From assembly GCF_020184175.1 (NCBI RefSeq), contig NW_026083115.1, forward strand, positions 1 to 64,000: DNA of 64,000 bases, in the 5' to 3' direction. Within the stretch, counting starts at the first letter, position 1; each line of letters starts with the position of its first letter. The notes under the pieces were generated by a model. It was given only the letters and a program-made list of their open reading frames with translations, had not been told where the DNA came from and made no database searches. This DNA comes from Aphis gossypii. Taxonomy: Eukaryota > Arthropoda > Insecta > Hemiptera > Aphididae. Below are positions 36,698-45,659 of the stretch, piece by piece. The position numbers and the translations under genes were made by a program.

Positions 36698-37936
36698 TGT
36701 AGTAAAATAAAATAAGGAAAACAGAGCTATAAACGGGGGACCATTTGTATTAGAATTAAAAAGTACGATGTAGGGAAGTGATAGTAAATTGGTGATTGGT
36801 AAAATAAATAAGCCATATGGGTAATAAATTATTAAATGATGGTAATTGAATGCCTTGTCTACATTATTTTATTCTGCTACGATATATTGTTATATCGATG
36901 TGAAATTATATATATTTAGATTCCACTTACCTTCTTTATGGATGGTCGTATTATTTTGGATTGCATAGATGTCTCGGTGTCATGAGTTGATGAACATTAT
37001 TAATTATGATCTTATTACTCTTTACACAAACTATAGAATATTGGACTCGAGTTATAACTTATATTGATATATATTTGGCATAAATATGAAAGGTCGAATA
37101 AAGAATAAAATTTGGTTGTAGGATTTAGGATGAGTATTATTGGATGTTAGGTAGTGTAAATGATTGTATAAACAATTTAGGTTTTTAAGAATGAAGAAGA
37201 TATACCAATATAGGTTTATACTTAGAGAATGGTGAACCAAAATAACGTTAAGAAGTTTCTTGAGAATATGTAAATAGAATTCGTTTCTGAAAATCGATGT
37301 TGTCCAATCCTCCAGGTATCTTCAGTATTGGGATGCACTACTACGTTCTTGTGTATTACGCTCTTGTGCACTGTGGTCTTATACGCTGCTGCTGCTCTTG
37401 TACACTGACGGTTTTTGGTACACTACTCCTTTTGTACATACTACGCGTTTTGTACAGGCTACACCTTTTGTACACACTACGCCTTTAGTATACACTACGC
37501 CTTTAGTACACACTACGCGTTTTGTACAGGCTACGCCTTTTGTACACACTACGCCTTTAGTACACACTACGCCTTTAGTACACGCTACGCTTTTTGTACA
37601 TACTACGCGTTTAGTACACACTACGCCTTTAGTATACACTACGCCTTTAGTACACACTACGCGTTTAGTACATACTACGCGTTTAGTACACACTACGCGG
37701 ATGCTGTGTGGGTGTTATGGTTTTTATACACTTTTCCCAATACATAAGGTCATCTGGTAAGGTCAGGTCGCTTATGTGACCCGAGTGTTTATTGCGTAAT
37801 TTTGGTATTTGAATTGGTATTTAGTTTTAAATTGGTCACTTGCATTTGGTTTCACATTCTCTAAGTATGCCTATAATTGGAAATCTATACTTTATACATT
37901 TATTATAATATAACACTGTGATATTTATATATTACA
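36698..37936 (-). repeat. 3' LTR of the env-bearing retroelement
   Basis: Read on the minus strand it starts TGTAATATATAAATATC and ends TTTTACTACA. Compared with the 5' LTR it has one extra base near 37137, two extra bases near 37578 and substitutions near 36726 and 37393. It contains an 18-bp minisatellite. Confidence 0.93.
37410..37705 (-). repeat. 18-bp minisatellite in the LTR
   Basis: About 16 units close to GTACACACTACGCCTTTA, alternating CCTTTA and CGTTTT or CGTTTA variants. The same array is in the 5' LTR at about 48203-48490, two bases shorter. Because the unit length is a multiple of three, long open frames appear in several frames; these are artefacts of periodicity. Confidence 0.9.
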
Positions 37937-38308
37937 AATTGCACGGGATTTCAATTTGCACCGTGCCCTCACGGTGCACTCGGTGTTACATAAATAAAAT
38001 TTGAACAAATTTTTGTTATACATTATGGTTTTTATAAGTTAATGAAGTTATATAATGATAAAACGAATGTGATTGTACATAATTATGTTTGTAGTATATT
38101 ATTTATATATAATTAAAAAAAAAATTGGTTAACAATTTGTAATGCTAATTATGATGCTATAAATATTAAAATAAGTAAAATTATACATGATTGTGTTCTT
38201 TATATAGAATTGTATATAATTGAAAATAGGTTTGGTTAAGTGCTTTGTTGTTTTTTTTTATAAATAATATGATAATCAAGGTATAGTTTTAAGGTACAAT
38301 TAATAATG

Positions 38309-38339
<31 letters not shown>

Positions 38340-38430
38340 AAAAAAAATGATTGAATATAATTTGTTAGTTTGAATGTAGCTTTTAATCTTAGTTTCAGTT
38401 AGTATTTTTTTTTATTTTTACGTACCTAGT

Positions 38431-38685
38431 TTATATTTCCTTTTTCGGGAAGTATTTTCTGTCCTGTGTTGGTTGTGGTTGTTGTTGTGGCTTATGTTTC
38501 TTTCTGGTTTGTATTTGTGAAGTTGGCTGGTGTTGAGATTGGTCTTGATGTGATGAATATTTTGATAGGAGTTGGATTAATGATTTTTGCTTGAAGTGAT
38601 GTAGCCATTTTCTTCTTTGAGAGATGTTTTTGCATAAATAAATATAAGCTACTTCTTGTTGATGGATTTTGAAAATCGAATTAGG
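38431..38685 (-). CDS. Possible small basic, Gln-rich open frame downstream of env
   Basis: An 84-codon stop-to-stop frame without an ATG lies between env and the 3' LTR. It has a Lys/Arg cluster (NISQRRKWLHHFKQK), then a Gln/His/Ser-rich stretch and a second basic cluster (TRKKHKPQQQPQP). If real it would need splicing to supply a start, as small regulatory genes of retroviruses do. It may equally be a chance frame in A-rich sequence. Confidence 0.25.
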   Translation of the reverse strand, partial: PNSIFKIHQQEVAYIYLCKNISQRRKWLHHFKQKSLIQLLSKYSSHQDQSQHQPTSQIQTRKKHKPQQQPQPTQDRKYFPKKEI

Positions 38686-39202
38686 TTAGTAGATAATTAA
38701 TTGTTTATGTTATAAATATTTTTGTGAATTAAAATATAGTCGATTCTTATTTCTTATTCTTAGACTTATTCTTATTACTTATTCTTATTCTTACGTGTAA
38801 TCTTAATTTTAGTTACTTAAATGTATGGATTATTATTGTTTAGTTATATTATGTATATAATTTTTAAAAAATTTTTTTTTTATACTATAAATTCCTTTGT
38901 ATAGATATTATATAGTTATAAAGTATATAAAATTAAGTTAGATTAATGTGATGAGTACCTAGTTATTTGATGTATCGATATTCTAATATGAGTATATGAT
39001 TAATTATTATTATGTTTCATAATATGTTAGTTTTATAATCCTTTATAAATTAAATTTATTTATGAATATTATAGTATCTTATATAATGTTAGTAATGATA
39101 CAGTAATTAATACTAATTTTATAGTTGTTGATAATTTATTTTTTATGTTTAATATACGTTTTATTTATTATTAAGTGATAGAGCTGAACAATTATATTTT
39201 CT

Positions 39203-41218
39203 TTATAATGATCTACTTGATGTTTCAATGTTAATGGATGGGTATCCTTGTCGTAATTGTGGTGTGGGTTGTGATACAATTTGTGATGTGGGTTGTTCTG
39301 TAATTGTGTTTAATAAATAAGTGTTTTGTTCATTGATCGGTTCTTCATCTTTTGTGTATGATTTTTGTTTTGAATGTGATTTATGCATAAAATAATGTGT
39401 CAGGCTTGCAAATACACCTGCTAGTACTTTAAAACTGCAGCCAAATGTTTGGTATAATATTGACATGTTAATTGTAGTATTTAAACATATCATTAAAATT
39501 TTCCATGCTGTGAATATTCCTAAAAGTCCGGATATGAAGTTTCCGAATCCTACAAACCAACCCCACATTTTACTTAATTTTTCATCGACTAATTGGCTTA
39601 TTAGTTCTCCATCAATATGTGGTTTTAATTTTAGCCCTTGATCGAGTGTGTTATAACCCATTGTTTGTCTTGCTATATTGCTTTGTGCTGCGTCGACTTC
39701 TTGTGGGAATAGTAAGTGTTTTTGTAAAGCATTTATCATATCACTGGAGTATAATCCAGCATTCATTAAGTGCTCTGGGCTTCTGTATGACCAAGTCCAG
39801 GTTGTTCGTGGTTTCAATGTTTGTGGTATTTTCCCTGAACCTAGTTCATTGTAGTTAGGTGACATGCTTATCCATTCTCCTTCCATGAAGTATCCTGTTG
39901 GTAGTATTATTGTACAATCGATTTCCGTTCCATATTTTTGTAGAGTGTGGGTTTTTGGTGCCATGAATAATTTTTGTTTGTTGTATAATACTGGTAGTTC
40001 CTGGAAACATGCACTGTGGCTTCTGTCTAGTTCAACGTCTACAGGTTTGCATTTTAATAGATATACTATTTCTCCTGATTTTAGAGCTGTGTATCCAGGT
40101 CCTTCACCCATTGAATAAGCAAATTCGGATAAGCTGTATGATGCTACTGATAGTTTTTGCATAAGTATTTGTCTTTCTAGGTTGCATTGTTTGGTTACTA
40201 GATCGATGTACATTGAAGTTATCGATGCTTTTAGAATGTTTTGTATATAGACAAATTTTGTATTTATATATGCCATAAGGTCTGTGTTGTACGTAGAAAT
40301 TGGTTTTGTGTGAAAAAATGGTATGTTTTCTTGATCAACTAAAATGAACAATCGTGGGTGTTCGGTTTGAAATACTGGTATATGACATGCATAGTCTAAT
40401 TTTAGTTTTTGTAATGCAAAAGTGATTTTATCTGATTCGACTAGAAATGTTTGTATTTCCGTGGTTGAATCAAGTGATTTTTTTGATGTTATTAATGTAG
40501 CTGGACCTTCATATAATGTGTCATAATCATTGGTGTTACAGTTTGTTTGTTTATTAAATGTCCATATTATTTCGCCTTTGTGTGAATCGATGCCGTATGA
40601 GTCGGATAATCTTAGGCGTGTTCCTGTGGGAAGTATGATGACGTTATCTCTGCTATTAGCAGTTGCCATTCCTTCCGATAATAGTATTTTAAATTTTGCT
40701 TGTACCAATACGTTGTCCCATTCATATTTGTCTGTTTTGAATGTTTCTCCAGTGCAGTCACCATCATGGTTTACTCTGCCTCTGATGACATCGGAAAAGT
40801 ACATAGTTTGATTTATTTTTATATTGTTAGCAGTTGTGCCTTGGTAAAATGTATATGCTCGTTTAAAGTGTGCATCTGCGCATTGAGCTGCACCTGCTTG
40901 TATAAGTTCTGTGAAGTACCCATGTTTTACAATTTGTGCATCATCGAAGCCTGCACATCTCGTTATTAAATAGTCAGCGATGATATAACATGCTTGAAAT
41001 TGTATTTGTTTTGTTTCTGTTATTTGTAGTAATTTTATTGTAGGGAGTTTTTCTATTTTGTTCGGCATTGGAGGTGTGCAATCATCAACATTTAATGTGT
41101 TGAATGATGTTATATTCATTTTAGTGTTTGAGCAATCGTATGCTATAAACCCTTTAGCATGTGGTATTATGTATAGTATCATATTTATAATAAATATTAG
41201 TAGCTTTATTTTTGACAT
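39203..41218 (-). CDS. env: Env: chuvirus-like glycoprotein, intact, 671 residues
   Basis: ATG at 41218, 18 nt after the pol stop, so expression probably needs a spliced mRNA. Residues 1-23 form a signal peptide, followed by FIAYDCS, the conserved start of the mature glycoprotein in chuvirus-like G proteins and insect elements that captured them. The ectodomain has many cysteines. Residues about 552-611 hold a Trp/Phe-rich segment and one or two membrane spans, followed by a 60-residue tail rich in Pro, Gln and Ser. Length matches the family. Expected role: membrane fusion and infectious spread or cell-to-cell transfer. It is unlike the baculovirus F-type env of classical errantiviruses. Family call is from motif recognition, not search. 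Confidence 0.75.
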   Translation of the reverse strand: MSKIKLLIFIINMILYIIPHAKGFIAYDCSNTKMNITSFNTLNVDDCTPPMPNKIEKLPTIKLLQITETKQIQFQACYIIADYLITRCAGFDDAQIVKHGYFTELIQAGAAQCADAHFKRAYTFYQGTTANNIKINQTMYFSDVIRGRVNHDGDCTGETFKTDKYEWDNVLVQAKFKILLSEGMATANSRDNVIILPTGTRLRLSDSYGIDSHKGEIIWTFNKQTNCNTNDYDTLYEGPATLITSKKSLDSTTEIQTFLVESDKITFALQKLKLDYACHIPVFQTEHPRLFILVDQENIPFFHTKPISTYNTDLMAYINTKFVYIQNILKASITSMYIDLVTKQCNLERQILMQKLSVASYSLSEFAYSMGEGPGYTALKSGEIVYLLKCKPVDVELDRSHSACFQELPVLYNKQKLFMAPKTHTLQKYGTEIDCTIILPTGYFMEGEWISMSPNYNELGSGKIPQTLKPRTTWTWSYRSPEHLMNAGLYSSDMINALQKHLLFPQEVDAAQSNIARQTMGYNTLDQGLKLKPHIDGELISQLVDEKLSKMWGWFVGFGNFISGLLGIFTAWKILMICLNTTINMSILYQTFGCSFKVLAGVFASLTHYFMHKSHSKQKSYTKDEEPINEQNTYLLNTITEQPTSQIVSQPTPQLRQGYPSINIETSSRSL

Positions 41219-41236
41219 ATTGTATATTGTTTAATA

Positions 41237-44200
41237 TTAGTTACTACTGTGTGTATTATATTCCTTTCCTTCGCTTGAATCAAAGTTGTCCCTTTGGAAG
41301 TATGGTTTCAATCGTCTAATGTGAACAACATCTTGTGTTAGTTTGTTATTTAATATAAGTTCTATTATGTAGTTGACATCATTAACTTTTGATATTATTT
41401 TATATGGACCTCTATATTTGGGGGCTAGTTTGGAAGTTTTATTTGGTTCTTGAAATGGAAATTTTACTAATACGAGTTGATTTGGTTCATATGTAATAAG
41501 TTTGTGTAATTTGTCGTGATTTATTTTTTGTGTATTTTGAGCTTTTTTTATGTACTCTGGTATGTTTTCTCTAACTTGTTTTATTTCTTCAAGTGATTTT
41601 TTAAAGTCATAAGATAAGTTTTCGGGAATTATTTGTGTATCTATGCCTATATTTGCATTGAATCCGTGTAGTAAATAATATGGGCTATAGTTTGTAGATA
41701 TTTGTGGTGAATTGTTATAGCTAAATATTATGTATGGTAAATAGAAAGACCACCTTGATTGGTTATTGTCTTTTATATAGTGTCTTATGGCCTGACATAT
41801 TACCCCATTGATTCTTTCTGTGAATCCTTGAGATTGAGGTGCGTAACTAGATGAAAATATTTGTTTTATGCCAAAATTTGCGCATGCGTCATTCATTATT
41901 TTATTTTTAAAGTGTAGACCTCTATCTGATGTGATGTATCTAGGTACACCATGTTGTGTAATATATTGTATTAGAAATTTAACTACTGTGTTTGCATCAG
42001 ATGATTTGGTGGCTTTTGCTATGACATATTTAGTACTTTGACATGTGAATACAAGTATATATTTTTTGTTGTTGCTAGTGGGTAATGGTCCTAAGAAATC
42101 AATAGTTATTCTGTCTAATGGCTTGCATTGGGGTAGTGGTATTGGTTGTAAACAACCTGCTGGTTTACCTTGTGATTTCTTATTTATCTGGCATTGATGA
42201 CAAGATTTGATAAAATTTGTTACATCGTTTATTAAAGTTGGCCAATAATATTTTATTTGAATTGCTTTTATTGTTTTTGTTATGCCCATGTGTCCTGCTA
42301 GAGGGGGGTTATGGTAGGCTGTGATTATATTTGTCACTAAACTTTTTGGAATTACTATAGCGTTATCTATATTTTGTTTGGGAATATGTCTTTTTAAATA
42401 TAATATTTGGTTTGCTATTATGTATCTCCTTGATAGTCTTTTATATTTATTAGATGTAGGTAAATTATTTATTGCTTTTATTATTTCAATACAGAAACTG
42501 TCATTTTCTTGTTTTTCTATAATGTTTATTTCTGTGTGTTTATCAATGTTTATATTATGTATAGATTCAAATTCATTAGAATGTGAGTAGTGTTCAAAAA
42601 TTACAGCGTCTATTATATTCATTATGTTTTCTCTAGATAAACAGTCGGCGACTTTATTTTCTTTACCGGCTTTGTGTTTTATTATGAAATCAAAATCTAA
42701 TATTTTTAATGTGAGTCTAGCTATTCTGGCAGATGGTATTTTCAAATTTTTGTAATATTGTAAGCTTATATTATCAGAGAATACTGTGAACTTTCGTCCC
42801 CATAAAAACTCTCTAAAGTAAGTTATTCCAAAAACTAGACCTAAAAGCTCTAAAGTAGTGGACGAGTATGTTTTTTCAGAGTCTAATATTTTTCGTGATG
42901 CGTAACCTACTGGTCTTAATTTGTTGTTTTCGTCTGGTTGTTCTAGTACTGCTCCTAAACCGATTATACTAGCGTCAACAGTTAGATAAGTTTCTTTATC
43001 GTCGGAAAAATGTGCAATTACTGGTTCAGATGTTAAAATTGTTTTTAGGTTATTGAATGCGTCTTCGTGATCATCATTCCAAGTTATGACTTTGTTATTG
43101 TCGTGTTTAGTTAATTGAAATAATGGATTGGCTATGTGTGAAAAGTTTTTTACTAGTCTCCGATAGTAACTTGCTAATCCTAGAAAACTTCGAACTTGTT
43201 TGGCAGTTTTGGGTCTTTCAAAATTAGTTATTGCTATTGTGTTCCTAGGTAAAGGTTTGATGCCATCACTTGATATTTGGTGTCCTAATAGTTCAATGTT
43301 ATCAGCAAATATTGTACATTTAGCGGTTTTTAATGAAAATCCATATTGGCTTATTATTTCGAAAACATTTTTTAAGTTGTCTAAAGCTATCTCAAAATTG
43401 CTTCCGAAAGTTGCTAGGTCGTCTATAAATATAATGACTGATTTGTATAAATATTCTGAAAATGCTTTATTGAGTTCTCTTTGAAATATTGCACTTGAAT
43501 TTTTGAAACCTTGTGGTAGTCTAGTGAAAGTCATTAATCCATGTACTGTGGTAAAAGCTAACATGTATTGGTCCTGTTCCCTCACAGGAATTTGAAAAAA
43601 ACCCGAGTTTAAGTCTAAAGTCGTAAAGTATTTGGAACCTTCTAAACTTCGGAATAAATCTATTGTTCTGGGTAACGGGTATTGGTCTGATTCTATTATG
43701 TTATTAAGATCTTTATAAGAAACGACAAGCCTATAATTATTTTTTTCTTTCTTTTTTACTAAAAATGCAGGTGAAGCAAAGTTCGATTTTGTGTGTTTGA
43801 CTATATTAGCCGTTATTAGTTTATCTAGTTGTGTTTTCAATTCTTGCCTTTGAGATGGTGAAATTCTATGTGGTGGATTAAATTTTGGTTCTTTTGAATT
43901 TGGTTTTATTTGTATTTGACATGGTTGTACATTAGCTGGTTTTATATTTATTGTGTCGGTAGAAAATATATGTATAAATTGTTTTAGTAATTTTATTGTT
44001 TGATTATGTTGATCTGTCGTTAATTTATTAGATATTTTAATTTGAGTTCCTTCTTTATCGTATATTTTTTCTCTATCTTCGGTTATAATTGTATTTACTA
44101 TTTGAACTTCTTCATTATGTTTTATTTTATAATTTATATTTGTTTCTAATTTGATATTGTTTTTTATCTGTTCTAAGGAGATGTAATTATTTGTGTGAAT

Positions 44201-45577
44201 AATTTCTTGTGGTATTTTATTTGATTTGCTATTGTTTTTTATCAATGTGCCGGGACACCAGTGTGTTCCATTATTTAAATTGTATAGCATTATAGGAGGT
44301 CTAAATCCTGATCCGTATACATATCCGTGTTTGGTTGAATCAGAATATATGTATGTGTCGAAACCGAAATGATTAGCGATGCTACTGAGCTGGTCATCGT
44401 GCCACCAGTAATTAGGTAACTCTGATATTTCTAATATGTTTAATATGTCAGCTAGAGTGATTATTATCTTTGGTTTATTATCATTAATTGCGTTAGTTAG
44501 TGCGTATAATCCGCAATTTCCGTCGGATTTTACATTTTCCCCTATTTGATATTTATAGAAAATTTTATTAAATTGAGGATAGTCGTTCTTTGTAGAATTA
44601 TTAGTGTTGTTAATGGTATTGTATGTGTTTTTTATATTTGATATTATGTTAGTTTCTTTATTTTTTATTATGGTGGGAGTGTAACATAGTAATAAGTGTA
44701 TTTCTGTTTCGTTGAATATTTCAAATATCATGTTTTTAATTATTTCCCATTTGAGCTCATTGTTAGTCAAATTTTCTACACATAATGCTATGTGTTCATA
44801 TTTTTCTTTTATCGCGAAGTTTTTTAGATTGTATAAATTGTCATAAATGTCTATATAAGATGTGGGCATATTATATTTTTCTTTTGATATTAGGTAATGT
44901 ATAGACCTATGTTCTGTATCAATGGTAGTTATTTCCCCTGGTATTAATTCTAAAACATCAAGTATGTAGGACATGTTGCCGTATTTTTGGGTAAGTCTGT
45001 TAGATAAATCTGTATTGTGTTGGAGGTCAGTTGAGATTGTGTGTGCTATAGAATATTGTGGTAGGATGTTTAATATGTCTATATCAGCTTCAATTATGTT
45101 GGGTGATGGTGTAATTATATTATGTTCTATGTTTTCGATATGGTTTTCGATTTGATAAAATTTACTGTTCATTATTTTAGTTTTAATTGTTTTATTTAGC
45201 GTTATTAATTTCTTATTGTAATCGATTTTTGCTTTGTTAATTTCTAAAAATTCGTTACCTAGTATTATAGTACTGCTTAGGTTTTTTATTACGCAAACAG
45301 ATATTGGGAACGTCACATTCTCAATTTTGAGATTAATTGTTGTAGTTCCAATGAATTGTAGTGGTGTTTTATCTGGACCTGATAATTGGTATTTATTAGA
45401 TGGGCTTATTATTGTTTTTTTATTTATCAAGTCTGGTCGAATGCAATTTATGTTAGCTCCCGAATCTATGGTTACTTCGATGTCCTCGTTATTTAAATTG
45501 GCTATTATATATAATGCGTTGGCTTTTCTATCTTTATTAATTATGGTATTTATGATATCTGTGTTTTTAGGTCGTTT
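41237..45577 (-). CDS. pol: Pol polyprotein: PR, macro-like, OTU-like, RT, RNase H, integrase
   Basis: The frame is open from 45577 to the stop at 41237 (1446 codons, no early ATG). Numbering from a TTG at 45430 (1397 residues): just upstream is the retropepsin motif IDSGAN, then residues 1-90 complete the protease. Residues 120-251 resemble a TARG1/OARD1-type macro domain. Residues 294-398 resemble an OTU cysteine protease (DGNC with Cys306, NGTHW with His390). RT has Asp606 (TLDLNSG) and FIDDLA (Asp670, Asp671). RNase H has VDAS, TLELLG and SDNIS. Integrase has the HHCC finger (ending CHQC) and Asp (IDFLG), Asp (SDRG) and Glu (TERING), then a GPY motif. The 5' end is not in frame with gag; see the slippery site. 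Confidence 0.9.
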   Translation of the reverse strand, partial: KRPKNTDIINTIINKDRKANALYIIANLNNEDIEVTIDSGANINCIRPDLINKKTIISPSNKYQLSGPDKTPLQFIGTTTINLKIENVTFPISVCVIKNLSSTIILGNEFLEINKAKIDYNKKLITLNKTIKTKIMNSKFYQIENHIENIEHNIITPSPNIIEADIDILNILPQYSIAHTISTDLQHNTDLSNRLTQKYGNMSYILDVLELIPGEITTIDTEHRSIHYLISKEKYNMPTSYIDIYDNLYNLKNFAIKEKYEHIALCVENLTNNELKWEIIKNMIFEIFNETEIHLLLCYTPTIIKNKETNIISNIKNTYNTINNTNNSTKNDYPQFNKIFYKYQIGENVKSDGNCGLYALTNAINDNKPKIIITLADILNILEISELPNYWWHDDQLSSIANHFGFDTYIYSDSTKHGYVYGSGFRPPIMLYNLNNGTHWCPGTLIKNNSKSNKIPQEIIHTNNYISLEQIKNNIKLETNINYKIKHNEEVQIVNTIITEDREKIYDKEGTQIKISNKLTTDQHNQTIKLLKQFIHIFSTDTINIKPANVQPCQIQIKPNSKEPKFNPPHRISPSQRQELKTQLDKLITANIVKHTKSNFASPAFLVKKKEKNNYRLVVSYKDLNNIIESDQYPLPRTIDLFRSLEGSKYFTTLDLNSGFFQIPVREQDQYMLAFTTVHGLMTFTRLPQGFKNSSAIFQRELNKAFSEYLYKSVIIFIDDLATFGSNFEIALDNLKNVFEIISQYGFSLKTAKCTIFADNIELLGHQISSDGIKPLPRNTIAITNFERPKTAKQVRSFLGLASYYRRLVKNFSHIANPLFQLTKHDNNKVITWNDDHEDAFNNLKTILTSEPVIAHFSDDKETYLTVDASIIGLGAVLEQPDENNKLRPVGYASRKILDSEKTYSSTTLELLGLVFGITYFREFLWGRKFTVFSDNISLQYYKNLKIPSARIARLTLKILDFDFIIKHKAGKENKVADCLSRENIMNIIDAVIFEHYSHSNEFESIHNINIDKHTEINIIEKQENDSFCIEIIKAINNLPTSNKYKRLSRRYIIANQILYLKRHIPKQNIDNAIVIPKSLVTNIITAYHNPPLAGHMGITKTIKAIQIKYYWPTLINDVTNFIKSCHQCQINKKSQGKPAGCLQPIPLPQCKPLDRITIDFLGPLPTSNNKKYILVFTCQSTKYVIAKATKSSDANTVVKFLIQYITQHGVPRYITSDRGLHFKNKIMNDACANFGIKQIFSSSYAPQSQGFTERINGVICQAIRHYIKDNNQSRWSFYLPYIIFSYNNSPQISTNYSPYYLLHGFNANIGIDTQIIPENLSYDFKKSLEEIKQVRENIPEYIKKAQNTQKINHDKLHKLITYEPNQLVLVKFPFQEPNKTSKLAPKYRGPYKIISKVNDVNYIIELILNNKLTQDVVHIRRLKPYFQRDNFDSSEGKEYNTHSSN

Positions 45578-45659
45578 TTAATTATCGGTGATTTATCGAA
45601 CGGGTTTTCTGGAAGTAAAGGGTAATGCGACTTTCCAGATTGCGCATTTGACCTACTTA

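Noticed and set aside
37410..37705. CRISPR-like repeat array
   Set aside because: Units are contiguous tandem copies without spacers, in a eukaryotic LTR.
37379..37760. Overlapping open frames encoding Val-Cys-Thr-Lys or Tyr-Ala-Phe repeats on both strands
   Set aside because: They follow from an 18-bp minisatellite inside an LTR, whose unit length is a multiple of three; the same frames appear in the other LTR.
39619..40969. Plus-strand open frames of 79-93 codons
   Set aside because: They are antisense to the intact env gene and have no recognisable family.
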